Part shown: in pieces, positions 1 through 11,892 of the stretch
Layout: every line of letters starts with the position of its first letter
How positions within the stretch are numbered: position 1 is the first letter of the stretch
Source: Thalassotalea hakodatensis
GTDB lineage: Bacteria; Pseudomonadota; Gammaproteobacteria; Enterobacterales; Alteromonadaceae
DNA: 64,000 nucleotides
Direction: 5' to 3'
Assembly: GCF_030295995.1 (NCBI RefSeq)
Contig: NZ_AP027365.1
Coordinates: 3,008,066 to 3,072,065 of the forward strand
Made by a program: the position numbers and the translations under genes
The notes under the pieces: generated by a model
Told to the model about the DNA's origin: nothing
Database searches by the model: none
Seen by the model: only the letters and a program-made list of their open reading frames with translations

Positions 1-406
1 TTCGTCTCTTAGTAATGGCAACATCATTAACAGCTTTTAGCCATTGCTTCTCTAATACGTTTATTGCCTCTAGACGTTCTACTTGCTTAGGGTTATCACT
101 AACTAATATTTTTAATTGAGCTAATTTTGTATCCCAGACTTTTTTCGCTTCAAAATAAGGAGTAAGAAAATCCTCGTTGCCGGTAATTAAAAAGCCCCGT
201 TTTCCTGACTCTAAATCAAGCAGCAATTTATTCAGCTCATGACCTTTTGCAATAACAGAGTAAGTATGTTCAACCCAACGAGTTGACTCTTCATTTTTTG
301 ATATGTTTACATAGTTAACAACGGATAAGAGAAAAATAAAGACGAGTGGAATAGTAAAGCCAATAGTAATCTTACGGCGTATTGATAAATCATTTAATTG
401 AAACAA
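1..406 (-). CDS. CHASE3-domain sensor protein, N-terminal part (runs off left edge)
   Basis: The open frame runs off base 1, leaving about 135 N-terminal residues. A basic stretch is followed by a transmembrane segment (ITIGFTIPLVFIFLLSVVNY) and an extracytoplasmic helical region containing SGKRGFLITGNEDFLTPYFE, typical of CHASE3 sensor domains. I chose a TTG start at 404-406 because a GGAG Shine-Dalgarno lies nine bases upstream. CHASE3 is usually fused to a histidine kinase, a diguanylate cyclase or a chemotaxis transducer; the output domain is outside the window, so which one is unknown. Confidence 0.7.
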   Translation of the reverse strand, partial: MFQLNDLSIRRKITIGFTIPLVFIFLLSVVNYVNISKNEESTRWVEHTYSVIAKGHELNKLLLDLESGKRGFLITGNEDFLTPYFEAKKVWDTKLAQLKILVSDNPKQVERLEAINVLEKQWLKAVNDVAITKRR

Positions 407-856
407 TGTTCACAACTCCACATATTATTTTTCTAAAAAACTTATTAGCGAATGACTAAACTAAACGTTAAGGTAGAGTAATTGAGTTAAACAACGCTAA
501 AATCACTTGAATTATAGCTCTTAATAGTTAATTAACGAAAAAAATCACTTCAAAACCAAATCAATCAACTGAATTAACTGGCTTTATCTATAAACATTAT
601 ATTAATAAAGCTAAACAGTGCTTTAAAATTTTTTGAAGACCGATGCTTATCATTTATACACTCATTTCCGAGCTGATTAATACTAGTTCGCATAAAGATT
701 AAGTCAGTTCAGAGCGATGTCAGAGGTGGGAGAATAAGCGAAACGTGTGCAGGTATAGTTGTTCTACATCAAACACGTTTTGCGCAATTATCGCGCCTCT
801 AAAGCGTTTAATTCTCGCTGAATGACCGAATATTTATGCGAATTGGTATTAGGCAT
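407..856. other. Gene-free intergenic stretch with an imperfect inverted repeat
   Basis: I see no supportable gene here. Positions 730-816 form an imperfect inverted repeat: GAGAAT (730-735) pairs with ATTCTC (811-816), and AAACGTGT (741-748) pairs with ACACGTTT (773-780). It looks like a dispersed palindromic intergenic element, but only one copy is in the window. Confidence 0.4.
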
Positions 857-885
857 AAAAAAAGCTGAGACAAGCTCAGCTTTTT
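857..885 (-). terminator. Rho-independent terminator after secF
   Basis: Stem AAGCTGAG/CTCAGCTT with loop ACAAG, flanked by an A-run and a T-run so it could act on both strands. It lies 18 bases past the secF stop codon and would end the queA-tgt-yajC-secD-secF transcript. Confidence 0.8.
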
Positions 886-902
886 AATACATTCAATAGT
901 GA

Positions 903-1850
903 TTATGGCAAGATGACGTCTTGATCAGCACCTTCTTTTTCAATCACCTCAGGTATTAAGTCTTCTTTTGAAATACCTAACGCTAACGCAATTGAACTTG
1001 CTACATAGATAGAAGAGTATGTACCAATGAATACACCGAATAACAATGCAGTAGCAAAACCATGGATAAGTGCGCCACCTTGGAAAAACAAAGCTGCTAA
1101 TACCAGTAACGTTGTAATCGAGGTAATAAAAGTACGACTTAACGTTTGTGTCAATGAAAGGTTAATCACATCTTCTGGTCCACCATCACGCACTTTTCTG
1201 AAGTTTTCGCGAATTCTATCAGATACCACGATAGTATCATTCAACGAGTAACCAATAACGGCTAATATTGCAGCAAGAATCGTTAAATCAAACTCTAACC
1301 CTAATATTGAAAACAAACCTAAGGTTAAAACCACATCGTGAAATAGCGCAAGTACTGAACCTAGCGCAAAGCGCCACTCAAAGCGAAATGCAACGTAAAT
1401 CAGAATACAAATAAGCGCTGTTAACATCGCAAGGCCTCCTTGCTCTGTCAATTCATCACCTACACTTGAGCCAACAAATTCAATACGGCGCATTTCAAGT
1501 GTTTGGTTTGTCCCTTCTTTTAGCAATGCTAATACTTGGTTGCCTAACATCTCTGCTTTTACATCGTCTTGCACCGCTAAGCGAATAACAACATCGCGAG
1601 AACTGCCATAATGTTGAACAACAGCGCCCTCATAACCAGCACCTTCCATGATTTCACGGATTTGATTAAGGTCAGCTGCTTTTTCAAAGCCAACCTCAAT
1701 TAACGTTCCGCCAGTAAAATCTAAACCAAAATTTAATTTATTAATCGCCAAGGAAGCGCACGCCGCGATCATAAGTAACGCACTAAATATTACAGCTACT
1801 TTGCGAAAACGCATAAACTCGATGGTTTCTTTCAATTTTAATAGTTGCAT
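903..1850 (-). CDS. secF: Protein translocase subunit SecF
   Basis: Inner-membrane partner of SecD that uses the proton gradient to help SecYEG export proteins. The 315 residues fit the family: an N-terminal membrane helix, the NFGLDFTGGTLIEVGF motif opening the first periplasmic domain (about residues 39-54), and five C-terminal membrane segments including the conserved GYSLNDTIVVSDRIREN. GGAG precedes the ATG by nine bases. It starts nine bases after the secD stop codon, so the two are almost certainly cotranscribed. Confidence 0.97.
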   Translation of the reverse strand: MQLLKLKETIEFMRFRKVAVIFSALLMIAACASLAINKLNFGLDFTGGTLIEVGFEKAADLNQIREIMEGAGYEGAVVQHYGSSRDVVIRLAVQDDVKAEMLGNQVLALLKEGTNQTLEMRRIEFVGSSVGDELTEQGGLAMLTALICILIYVAFRFEWRFALGSVLALFHDVVLTLGLFSILGLEFDLTILAAILAVIGYSLNDTIVVSDRIRENFRKVRDGGPEDVINLSLTQTLSRTFITSITTLLVLAALFFQGGALIHGFATALLFGVFIGTYSSIYVASSIALALGISKEDLIPEVIEKEGADQDVILP

Positions 1851-1859
1851 GTATAACTC

Positions 1860-3707
1860 CTAGATTGAAAGCTTATCGAGACGTTTACCGCCCCAAACGC
1901 TATTAACTATTGTGCGTGTACCAATAATTGCAGTAAACATTGAAGTAATGATACCTATTGATAATGTAACTGCGAAACCTTTGATCGGCCCAGTACCTAC
2001 TGCAAACAAAATAATTGCCGCAATTAGTGTGGTAATATTCGCATCTAAAATCGTTGAAAATGCAGCATCGTATCCTTGATGAATAGATTGCTGTACAGAT
2101 TTACCACTACGTAACTCTTCACGTATTCGCTCGAAAATAAGTACATTAGCATCAACAGCCATACCCACAGTTAATACGATACCGGCCATGCCAGGAAGCG
2201 TTAACGTAGCGCCAGGTATCATTGACATTACGCCAACAATTAACACCAAGTTTGCCGTTAATGCCAAGTTGGCAACAATACCGAATGCGCGGTAATAAAT
2301 CAGCATAAAAAGAACCACTAATGCGAAACCGCCTACAATAGCTTGTAAACCAAGTTTCACATTTTCAGCACCTAATGATGGCCCAACAGTACGTTCTTCA
2401 ACAATTTGAATGGGCGCAATTAAAGCACCTGCTCGTAGAAGTAGCGCTAAGTTATGCGCTTCAGCTTGACTGTCAATGCCGGTAATACGGAAGCTTTTAC
2501 CCAAACGCCCTTGAATAGTCGCGATTTGAATAATCTCTTCGTTCTTTTCGAAGATAGTATTACCTTCTTTGTCTGTACGCTCGGTAGGTTTGTATTCAAT
2601 GAATACCGTCACCATCGGCTTACCAACGTTTTCTTTTGTCGCATTTGACCACTTACTCGCACCAGGCGAATCTAGTGTTATGTTTACTTGTGGGCGCGAA
2701 TACTCATCAAAACTCGAACCGGCATCAACAATATGATCACCCGTTAGCATGACACGTTTTTTTACTAAAGAAGGCCTGCCATTGCGATCTTGTAGTAATT
2801 GAGAATTTGCTGGTACTCGGCCATTTAACGCACTGTTAATGTCTCCTTCAGAGTCTAACATGCGAAATTCAATGGTCGCCGTAGCATTTAAGATTTCTTT
2901 AGCTTTTGCTGTATCTTGTACACCGGGCAATTCAATTATGATGTTTTTCTGCCCTTGACGCTGCACTAAAGGTTCAGCAACACCTAATTCGTTAACGCGG
3001 TTACGAATAATAGTGATGTTTTGTTGGAGTGCATATTCACGAATTTCTTTTAACTTTTGTTCAGACATGGTGACTGATAAGGTTAAATCATCACTGTTAT
3101 CTGAAAATAATAAATCACGATAACGTTTTTTCAATAATGATTCAGCAGTATCAATATCATCTACGTTACGGAAGGTAATAATCACGCCATTATCTTGTTC
3201 TTTCACACTACGATAACGAATGTTTTCTTTGCGTAGATCAGTACGAAAATCTCCCACCATGCCTTCTTTTGCTTTAAGTTCAGCTTCATTCATGTTGACT
3301 TCCATGGTGAAACTAACGCCACCACGTAAATCTAAACCAAACTTCATTGGCACACCGCCAATACTTGCGAGCCAGTCAGGTGTCGCTGGAGTAAGGTTTA
3401 ATGCTACAGAGTAATCGTCACCTAATGCTGAGTCTAATTCATCACGGGCTTTAAGTTGTTGCTCTGTATCGCTAAATTTTACTAATACTTGACCATCTTC
3501 AAGAGACATACTTGAATAGTTTATTTGCTGTTCCGTTAATGTAGCTTTAACAGAGTCTAGTGTTGACGCTGTTGTTTCTACACCACGTAATCCAGAAATT
3601 TGTACTGCCGGATCTTCACCGTATAAATTGGGCATCGCATATAATGCACCAATACATACAACAAAAAGCACCAGTAGTTTTTTCCACAATGGTGAATGGT
3701 TTAACAC
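1860..3707 (-). CDS. secD: Protein translocase subunit SecD
   Basis: Inner-membrane Sec accessory subunit of 615 residues. Visible features are the N-terminal membrane anchor, the [14 protein letters not shown] signature near residue 124, a large periplasmic domain, and a C-terminal RND-like membrane domain with [18 protein letters not shown]. The start is GTG at 3705-3707 with AGGAT seven bases upstream. Gene order yajC-secD-secF is the conserved one. Confidence 0.97.
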   Translation of the reverse strand: MLNHSPLWKKLLVLFVVCIGALYAMPNLYGEDPAVQISGLRGVETTASTLDSVKATLTEQQINYSSMSLEDGQVLVKFSDTEQQLKARDELDSALGDDYSVALNLTPATPDWLASIGGVPMKFGLDLRGGVSFTMEVNMNEAELKAKEGMVGDFRTDLRKENIRYRSVKEQDNGVIITFRNVDDIDTAESLLKKRYRDLLFSDNSDDLTLSVTMSEQKLKEIREYALQQNITIIRNRVNELGVAEPLVQRQGQKNIIIELPGVQDTAKAKEILNATATIEFRMLDSEGDINSALNGRVPANSQLLQDRNGRPSLVKKRVMLTGDHIVDAGSSFDEYSRPQVNITLDSPGASKWSNATKENVGKPMVTVFIEYKPTERTDKEGNTIFEKNEEIIQIATIQGRLGKSFRITGIDSQAEAHNLALLLRAGALIAPIQIVEERTVGPSLGAENVKLGLQAIVGGFALVVLFMLIYYRAFGIVANLALTANLVLIVGVMSMIPGATLTLPGMAGIVLTVGMAVDANVLIFERIREELRSGKSVQQSIHQGYDAAFSTILDANITTLIAAIILFAVGTGPIKGFAVTLSIGIITSMFTAIIGTRTIVNSVWGGKRLDKLSI

Positions 3708-3757
3708 AATATCATCCTAATGTTCTTAAGTTAGTAGACAAACTGTCTTGAAAAGCC

Positions 3758-4093
3758 TTAAAGGCTTTTCATTGTGCCTTTTGGTAATACTGCAGAAATC
3801 GCTGATTTTTGTACAGTTACTTCAGTATTATCAGCGATAGTAATCGCGATAAAGTCTTTTTCATCAGACACTTTAATGATTTTACCTACTAAGCCGCCTT
3901 GCGTTAGCACTTCATCACCTTTAGATAAAGCAGACATTAAACTTTTATGCTCTTTTACACGTTTTGCTTGCGGGCGGTAGATCATGAAATAAAACACTAA
4001 CCCGAATACAAGCAACATAATAATCATTTCCATGCCACCGCCTGGTTGTGCTGAACCTGTTGCTGCGTGTGCAGTACCGATAAATAAACTCAT
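3758..4093 (-). CDS. yajC: Sec translocon accessory protein YajC
   Basis: Small single-pass membrane protein (111 aa) of the SecDF-YajC complex. A short periplasmic N-terminus is followed by one membrane helix (MIIMLLVFGLVFYFMIYRPQ) and the conserved cytoplasmic RPQAKRVKEHKSLMSALSKG and GDEVLTQGGLVGKI motifs. It lies between tgt and secD on the same strand with short spacers, as in most gammaproteobacteria. Confidence 0.95.
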   Translation of the reverse strand: MSLFIGTAHAATGSAQPGGGMEMIIMLLVFGLVFYFMIYRPQAKRVKEHKSLMSALSKGDEVLTQGGLVGKIIKVSDEKDFIAITIADNTEVTVQKSAISAVLPKGTMKSL

Positions 4094-4126
4094 AATATCC
4101 TCTTACTTCTAATTGTTATTAATAAA

Positions 4127-5299
<1,173 letters not shown>

Positions 5300-5333
5300 C
5301 TACTAGCGAAACAGGCCAGCGGCGTAATTAACA

Positions 5334-6380
5334 TTATGATTGACGACGAGTTAAAAACATCGCGTCACCATAACTAAAAAAGCGATATCGTTCAGATATC
5401 GCATGATTATATGCTGCCATAATATTATCATAGCCAGCAAACGCACTGACTAACATCAGTAACGTTGATTCTGACAAATGAAAATTGGTTATTAAGGCAT
5501 CAATGATTTCAAATTCATAACCAGGCGTAATAAAAATGTCGGTATCGCCATAAAAAGGTGTTAACGTTTGCCCTTTTTCTTTTGCTGCTTTTGCCGCACT
5601 TTCTAGCGAACGTACCGAGGTAGTTCCAACAGCGATAACCCTGCCACCGTTTGCTTTTGTTTGCTGGATAAGTTCAACAACGTCTTGCGGCACTTCAGCA
5701 TATTCAGCATGCATTATATGGTCTTCAATTTGCTCTACGCGTACAGGTTGAAATGTGCCAGCACCAACATGCAAAGTAACGAAGGCAGTGTTAACGCCTT
5801 TTTCTTTAATACGTTTTAATAACGCATCATCAAAATGTAAGCCCGCCGTTGGCGCAGCAACCGCACCTGGTTTTTCATTGTAAACTGTTTGATAACGCTC
5901 TTTATCGCTTTCTTCGTCAGGGCGATCAATATAAGGCGGTAAAGGCATGTGGCCAATATCTTCTAATACCGTTAATACGTTGTCTTGGTGTGAAATTTCA
6001 ATTTCAAACAGTGCGTCATGCCGTGCCACCATGATAGCTGACACTTTATTTTCTAATACCAGTTCTGTACCAGGCTTAGGAGATTTACTCGCACGTACAT
6101 GCGCTAGAAAGCGTTTATCATCAAGAATACGTTCGACCAGTACTTCTAATTTCCCACCGGTTTTTTTCTGGCCAAACATTCGTGCTGGAATAACACGAGT
6201 ATTATTAAAAACTAATAAATCGCCAGCGTTCAACTGCTCAATGACATTAACAAAATGGGCATCTTGCAACGCCCCGCTACAACCGTCCAGCACCATTAAC
6301 CTGCTAGCCGTACGATCAGCTTTAGGATAGCGAGCAATAAGCTCTTCAGGTAAATCAAAGGAAAAATCTGCGACACGCAT
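5334..6380 (-). CDS. queA: S-adenosylmethionine:tRNA ribosyltransferase-isomerase QueA
   Basis: Transfers and rearranges the ribosyl group of SAM onto preQ1-modified tRNA to make epoxyqueuosine. The 348 residues begin with the family pattern [32 protein letters not shown] and [14 protein letters not shown] are diagnostic. It is the first gene of the minus-strand queA-tgt-yajC-secD-secF run. Confidence 0.96.
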   Translation of the reverse strand: MRVADFSFDLPEELIARYPKADRTASRLMVLDGCSGALQDAHFVNVIEQLNAGDLLVFNNTRVIPARMFGQKKTGGKLEVLVERILDDKRFLAHVRASKSPKPGTELVLENKVSAIMVARHDALFEIEISHQDNVLTVLEDIGHMPLPPYIDRPDEESDKERYQTVYNEKPGAVAAPTAGLHFDDALLKRIKEKGVNTAFVTLHVGAGTFQPVRVEQIEDHIMHAEYAEVPQDVVELIQQTKANGGRVIAVGTTSVRSLESAAKAAKEKGQTLTPFYGDTDIFITPGYEFEIIDALITNFHLSESTLLMLVSAFAGYDNIMAAYNHAISERYRFFSYGDAMFLTRRQS

Positions 6381-6574
6381 AGAATTAATAAGACTTCTTT
6401 ATGACAAAATAAACCGCGTAATTTTAGAGCCCTAGCCTTGTAAATTCAAGTAAAACTAAGTGATAACGCCACATTATCACTATTGTTTATAATGACTATT
6501 TAGCAGAATGAATCAGTAAAATGCTGTTAATTATCGTATTCTGTTAAGTATCCACTTTGCTCATTCGACACTTA

Positions 6575-8290
6575 ATGACGATGTTTGATCCACACACTAA
6601 AGCTATTGCTAGAACAATATTGAATGGTTTTGAACGCCATATTTATTTATTTAGTCAAATAACGAAGTCTGCACAAACGCGATTTGAGCAGGGTCAATGG
6701 TTAGCGATTCAAGCCGCGTCAAGAGATCGCAACGACTACTTCGATCTACGGGTTCAAGAAACTTTAGCAGTACTACGTGATGATTTTCGTATTGAAACAC
6801 TCGATGATACGCTTTGGCGCCAAGTAAAGCAGTTTTACATTGCATTATTGCAAACACATCCACAAGCAGAATTAGCAGAGAGCTTTTATAACTCCGTTTT
6901 TTGTCACCTATTTGATCGCCGATATTACTTTAATGACTTTATTTTTGTTGAATCTTGTTTAGCGATAGATCGAAGCAATGAAACCATATACACCCGATAT
7001 TCCATTAGTGAAAAAGGCTTATGCCACACCATTACGCATATTATAGAACAAGCCGGGTTTAAACGATCTTTTGCGCACATTAAAAAAGATGTAAAAGCGC
7101 TGATCAAGCTGTTTATTAAACACCCTGTTTTATCAACATTTGCATTATCTACGATTGAAATAGACATACTAAATTTTGTCTTTTACCGCAACAAAGGTGC
7201 GTACATTATCGGTAGGGTACTCACGCCCGCAGGCAATACCCCTTTCATCGTGCCGATTGTGAATAACCTAAACACAGGCTTAAAAATTGATGCATTATTA
7301 ACGGATGAAGAAAATATGGCGGTTGTTTTTGGTTTTGCACGTTCCTATTTCTTTGTTGATTGTTTGCATCCAACGGCATTGGTTAATTTTTTACAAACTT
7401 TGATCCCACATAAAACTAGGGCTGATCTATATTCAGCCATCGGCTTTCATAAACAAGGAAAAACACAGTTTTATCGAGACTTCTTAACGCACCTTAACGA
7501 AAGTGACGACCAGTTTAAACTCGCAGATGGTATTAAAGGCATGGTGATGTCTGTTTTTACACTGCCTTCTTACCCTTATGTTTTCAAAATCATAAAAGAT
7601 CATTTTTCACCGAGTAAGAGTGTGACGAAAAAAGAAGTCAAAGAAAAATATCGCCTAGTCAAACTGCATGATCGTGTCGGTCGCATGGCCGATACCATGG
7701 AATATTCACAAGTTGCCTTTCCAAAGCATCGTTTTTCACAGGCACTTATTGATGAATTACTTAATGTTGCGCCTAGTATAATCACTATAGATGAACAACT
7801 TATTATTATAAAACATGTTTATATCGAACGGCGTATGACCCCGCTGAACCTGTATTTAGCAAAAGCTAATGATGAACAAATAGCACAGGCAATGTTTGGT
7901 TATGGAGAAGCAATAAAGCAGTTAATTGCCGCGAATATATTCCCTGGAGATATGTTGTTAAAAAATTTCGGTGTTACACGACATGGTCGCGTTATCTTTT
8001 ACGACTACGATGAAATAACCTATATGAATGAAGTCAATTTTCGACAGAAACCCATGCCAGTAACCGAAGCACAAATTTATGCCTCCGAACCTTGGTATAC
8101 AGTAGAAAAAGGCGATGTTTTTCCAGAGGAAATTGCTACCTTTGCCTTAGCGAATCCAAAATATCGGAACGCTTTTTTAATTCATCACGCCGACTTATTA
8201 ACTGCAACCTATTGGCAACACCAACAACAAGAGGTCGCACGAGGCGAGGTTGCTGATGTATTTCCCTACCCAGAACAGTTAAAAATATAA
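6575..8290 (+). CDS. aceK: Isocitrate dehydrogenase kinase/phosphatase
   Basis: Bifunctional enzyme that phosphorylates and dephosphorylates isocitrate dehydrogenase, sending carbon into the glyoxylate bypass. About 571 residues with family landmarks SAQTRFEQGQW near the N-terminus, AVVFGFARSYFFVDC, and the kinase segment VTRHGRVIFYDYDEITYMNE near the C-terminus. No strong ribosome site is visible; I prefer the ATG at 6575, though an in-frame TTG at 6557 and ATG at 6581 are possible. It stands alone rather than with aceBA. Confidence 0.93.
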   Translation: MTMFDPHTKAIARTILNGFERHIYLFSQITKSAQTRFEQGQWLAIQAASRDRNDYFDLRVQETLAVLRDDFRIETLDDTLWRQVKQFYIALLQTHPQAELAESFYNSVFCHLFDRRYYFNDFIFVESCLAIDRSNETIYTRYSISEKGLCHTITHIIEQAGFKRSFAHIKKDVKALIKLFIKHPVLSTFALSTIEIDILNFVFYRNKGAYIIGRVLTPAGNTPFIVPIVNNLNTGLKIDALLTDEENMAVVFGFARSYFFVDCLHPTALVNFLQTLIPHKTRADLYSAIGFHKQGKTQFYRDFLTHLNESDDQFKLADGIKGMVMSVFTLPSYPYVFKIIKDHFSPSKSVTKKEVKEKYRLVKLHDRVGRMADTMEYSQVAFPKHRFSQALIDELLNVAPSIITIDEQLIIIKHVYIERRMTPLNLYLAKANDEQIAQAMFGYGEAIKQLIAANIFPGDMLLKNFGVTRHGRVIFYDYDEITYMNEVNFRQKPMPVTEAQIYASEPWYTVEKGDVFPEEIATFALANPKYRNAFLIHHADLLTATYWQHQQQEVARGEVADVFPYPEQLKI

Positions 8291-8350
8291 CCAAACACCC
8301 CCTGTGTTGAGTAATTAATGAGCGAACAATACAAAAGTATAAATTTCCGC

Positions 8351-8378
8351 TTTACCTTTGCTCATCCATGAGTATAAT
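8351..8378 (+). promoter_or_regulatory. Predicted sigma-70 promoter for tRNA-Trp
   Basis: TTTACC (8351-8356) and TATAAT (8373-8378) are separated by 16 bases; the -10 lies 13 bases before the mature tRNA 5' end. Confidence 0.55.
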
Positions 8379-8391
8379 TCTCGTCCGTTGC

Positions 8392-8468
8392 AGGGGTATA
8401 GTTCCAATTGGTAGAACAGCGGTCTCCAAAACCGACGGTTGGGAGTTCGAATCTCTCTACCCCTGCCA
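8392..8468 (+). tRNA. tRNA-Trp (anticodon CCA)
   Basis: The 77-base gene folds as a cloverleaf: acceptor AGGGGTA/TACCCCT with discriminator G and encoded CCA, D stem GTTC/GAAC, anticodon loop CTCCAAA, and T arm GGGAG-TTCGAAT-CTCTC. The anticodon is CCA (tryptophan). The outermost anticodon-stem pair (27-43) is G opposite A, a mismatch. The gene is monocistronic and no integrase flanks it. Confidence 0.96.
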
Positions 8469-8646
8469 TTCTTTTTACGTAATAAGTTACACGACTCTTA
8501 CTCTCTCCATTTCACTAAAATACAATATCTACACACCAATCTGGTTTATCATCGCGACTTAATTGCTTAATAGCTGAAAGCAAGATAACCTTTGTTGTTT
8601 GTTTTTCATGCAAACCTTAAGTGATGGCTAACGTTAACTTACAATT

Positions 8647-11600
8647 ATGAAACGAATCTTGCTTATGAAACGTTTTAACTTCAATCTTGTGATGATCGCC
8701 CTCTTGTTGTTTATGTTCAAGACTGGGGCGTTTCAAATTGATAATGATCAGTCTGACGAGCAACTTTACCAGACACTAATCGCAATTTCTGATGATAGTA
8801 AAATAAACAATCAACAAAAATTAAAGCAACTGCAGCAGTTTATCACGCGTGTAAGTATAAAAATGCACCCAAAAATATCTGCGCTGGCTCGAACAAAAGC
8901 AATGGCGATTGCGGCTATGGAAAATCAAACAGAAACATTAGTCGACTATCAACAAGAATTAAAAAACATTCCACTTGCAAACGATGAACAACAAATAATA
9001 AACCTACTTAGCGAGACCGCAGAAACAAACTTATACCGAATACAAGATAAGCATGTTTTGGTTATTGCAAAAGCTAAAGCGTTATTAGATCAGCTTTCGG
9101 TATTGCCTATTTCTAAGCAAGATAACTACCTAGATTCAACATTAACGCTTTCAGTCAATGATCAAGCATTTCTTAATTATATTATTGCTAACAGTTATTT
9201 TGTCACCACCAATTACGAAGCTGCCCAACAGCACTTTCTCAGTGCGATGCAACTTTACCAATCAACCAAGAACCTTCAAGGGCAAGCGACTATTTACACC
9301 AACTTAGCCATGCTCAGTTGGGCACAACATAACTATGAAAAAGCACTGTCGCAAAATGAAAAGGCTTTCAATATCGCGCTTGTGCTTTCAAATGAGTTTA
9401 TGTGGGTAAACACCATGCTAAATAAAGGTGTTTATTTCCAGCATTTACGTCAATTTGATAATGCGTTAGCAACCTTTCAAAAGTTACTTGAACACCCCAG
9501 GATTGACGAATATCCCGAACGAAAAATTAAAGCATTGATCGCTAAAGCTGATGCCCTTCAAAAGATAGGCCTATTTGAAAAAAGTGAAACCTTTATTCAA
9601 CAAGCATTACTGATTGCTACGGCTAACCATGATAACGTTAACCTTTACACAGGAAAAATAGCGTTGGGTAACCTACTCACTCAGCAAAAAAAATATGATG
9701 AAGCCCTTAAATTATACATTTCAGCTGAAAAATATTTCAAAAATAATCAACAACCTAGGCTACATTCTGCAGCATTGAAGTCTCTCAGTATCTTATTTGA
9801 GGTGAAAAAAGATTTTCAACAAGCGCTGTCGTATCATCAACAATACGCCACATTAAGCATTAATAACCTTCGCAACGCACAGAAGGCGTCAATAATACGT
9901 TTAAATGAGCAATTTCAAGCCGACAATAAAGAAAAACAAATTCAATTATTGCAACAAGAAACGGCTCTACACCAATCAAATACTCAACAAGCCGAAGACC
10001 AAAAACGCTTTTTATTAATTTTGGTCATATCTAGCGCCATCATTATCATTTTATTAATCAGTCGACGTTACAGTAAAAAAGAAGCAGCAAAGCTACAACA
10101 AATGAATAGTGATATTGCAGCAAATGAAAAACAATTAATGTTGCTATCTTATGCTTTTAAAAGTACATCTGACGCAGTGTTTATTACCGATAATCAATTC
10201 AACATTGAAGCGGTCAATAATGCCTTTGTACAAATTACCCATAAAACAATGCATCAAGTTATCGGGAAAAAAGTCAATTTCGCGACAATAAACGGTCAAG
10301 ATAAAAACTTAGCTGACAATATCATGCTGCAAGCAAAAATAGCAGATACCTGGCAAGGTGAGTTATATGAGCAACGCTCAAATAATGAAATATATCCGAT
10401 AGAATTAGAAGTTGAAGCCATTAAAAACGGACAACTTGAGGTTATTCATTATCTTGGCGTTTTTCGTGATATTACTGCGCGTAAAAAAGCACAAGAACAA
10501 CTTACTAGGCTTGCCACTCACGATGATTTAACGGGTTTACCCAACAGAGCACTATTTGAAAGTTTGATACAGCAATCATGTTTAAACGCAAAACATGTCA
10601 ACAAGCTTCCGACATTACTACTCTTTGACATCAATGGCTTTAAAAAAATCAACGACTCTTATGGTCATCAATTTGGTGATACGATTATATGTGAAATAGC
10701 CAAACGTTTAAAACGGGTACTGTTCACAAAAGATGTCATCGCCCGCATTAACGGAGCTGAGTTTGGTATTTTAGTCGAGTTAAACAACCCAAAACATAGC
10801 GCAGTGAGAGTATCAAAAAAAATATTTTCGATATTCGAACAACCTTTCATGCACAATGAGGTGTCATTAACAATCAATGCAAGCATGGGCATAGCCCTAT
10901 ACCCTCAAGATAGTGACGATGCCCAAGAGTTATTACGAAAAGCTGCTGTTGCTATGCTTGATGCGAAAAAAACTGAAGGTTTATATTATCGTTTTTATGA
11001 AAGTAAAATGAACACTTCAGTGATGAAGCAACTTGAGCGCGAGCAAAAATTACTCAATGCAATTAACAATCAATATTTTGACTTTTATTATCAGCCTGTC
11101 GTTGATTTAGAAACTGACTTGATCATAGGTGCTGAAGCTTTGATTCGTTGGGTTGAGCCAGACGGCACCATTATTTCACCTGCTGAATTTATACCGTTAG
11201 CAGAGCAATCAGAAGTTATCGCTCAAATTGATCGCATCGCGATAAAACAAGTCTTTGATCAAGTAGCTGCGTGGCAGTTAGCAAACGTTCAGTTCGGGTC
11301 AATTGCCATCAACTTATCAGCGCAAATATTTTCTTCTCCCGATGAATTATTAACCATGTTACAGGCTAAAATAAGCCAAACCGGTGTTTCACCTGCTTGT
11401 ATTAAATTCGAAATTACAGAAGGAATGCTGTTAACGGATGTGCAAACAGCCATTAAAACGATGCGAAAATTAAAAGCATTAGGCTTTAAACTATCATTAG
11501 ACGACTTTGGTATCGGTTTTTCATCGCTAAATTATTTAAAAAAGTTTCCCGTTGATTGCATTAAAGTAGATAAAAGCTTCATTTTTAATTTACATAAGAG

Positions 11601-11820
11601 CGATATAGATCACAGTATCGTCAAAGCAATTATCTCTCTCGCTGAAACACTTCACTTACAAGTCATTGCAGAAGGTGTAGAACAGCAAGCTCATGTTGAC
11701 TTACTCAAAGACATGCAGTGTCACCAATATCAAGGATTCCATTTCAGTAAACCACTACCTGTTGAATTATTTGAAATAAAATTAAAAAATAATACATCCT
11801 CCGATCTTACAAAGAGATAA
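8647..11820 (+). CDS. TPR-PAS-GGDEF-EAL protein, probable c-di-GMP phosphodiesterase
   Basis: A 1057-residue membrane sensor. Order: signal/anchor helix (residues 9-27), TPR-like helical repeats (about 170-430), membrane helix FLLILVISSAIIIILLISRR, PAS domain (about 495-615), GGDEF domain (about 620-790) and EAL domain (about 800-1050). The GGDEF signature has become NGAEF, so cyclase activity is unlikely. The EAL domain keeps EALIRW, NLSAQ, KFEITEG, DDFGIGFSS, KVDKSF and EGVEQ, so cyclic-di-GMP hydrolysis is expected. The signal sensed by the TPR region is unknown. Confidence 0.88.
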   Translation: MKRILLMKRFNFNLVMIALLLFMFKTGAFQIDNDQSDEQLYQTLIAISDDSKINNQQKLKQLQQFITRVSIKMHPKISALARTKAMAIAAMENQTETLVDYQQELKNIPLANDEQQIINLLSETAETNLYRIQDKHVLVIAKAKALLDQLSVLPISKQDNYLDSTLTLSVNDQAFLNYIIANSYFVTTNYEAAQQHFLSAMQLYQSTKNLQGQATIYTNLAMLSWAQHNYEKALSQNEKAFNIALVLSNEFMWVNTMLNKGVYFQHLRQFDNALATFQKLLEHPRIDEYPERKIKALIAKADALQKIGLFEKSETFIQQALLIATANHDNVNLYTGKIALGNLLTQQKKYDEALKLYISAEKYFKNNQQPRLHSAALKSLSILFEVKKDFQQALSYHQQYATLSINNLRNAQKASIIRLNEQFQADNKEKQIQLLQQETALHQSNTQQAEDQKRFLLILVISSAIIIILLISRRYSKKEAAKLQQMNSDIAANEKQLMLLSYAFKSTSDAVFITDNQFNIEAVNNAFVQITHKTMHQVIGKKVNFATINGQDKNLADNIMLQAKIADTWQGELYEQRSNNEIYPIELEVEAIKNGQLEVIHYLGVFRDITARKKAQEQLTRLATHDDLTGLPNRALFESLIQQSCLNAKHVNKLPTLLLFDINGFKKINDSYGHQFGDTIICEIAKRLKRVLFTKDVIARINGAEFGILVELNNPKHSAVRVSKKIFSIFEQPFMHNEVSLTINASMGIALYPQDSDDAQELLRKAAVAMLDAKKTEGLYYRFYESKMNTSVMKQLEREQKLLNAINNQYFDFYYQPVVDLETDLIIGAEALIRWVEPDGTIISPAEFIPLAEQSEVIAQIDRIAIKQVFDQVAAWQLANVQFGSIAINLSAQIFSSPDELLTMLQAKISQTGVSPACIKFEITEGMLLTDVQTAIKTMRKLKALGFKLSLDDFGIGFSSLNYLKKFPVDCIKVDKSFIFNLHKSDIDHSIVKAIISLAETLHLQVIAEGVEQQAHVDLLKDMQCHQYQGFHFSKPLPVELFEIKLKNNTSSDLTKR

Positions 11821-11892
11821 TGTTGAAATCACCTTAACAATTATCAGCAAGCAATTTATACTAGCCCCATTATTTTTCACGCTAAGTTAAGT

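Noticed and set aside
8392-8468. tRNA-Trp as an integration site
   Set aside because: No integrase is nearby and no partial tRNA copy is seen in the window.
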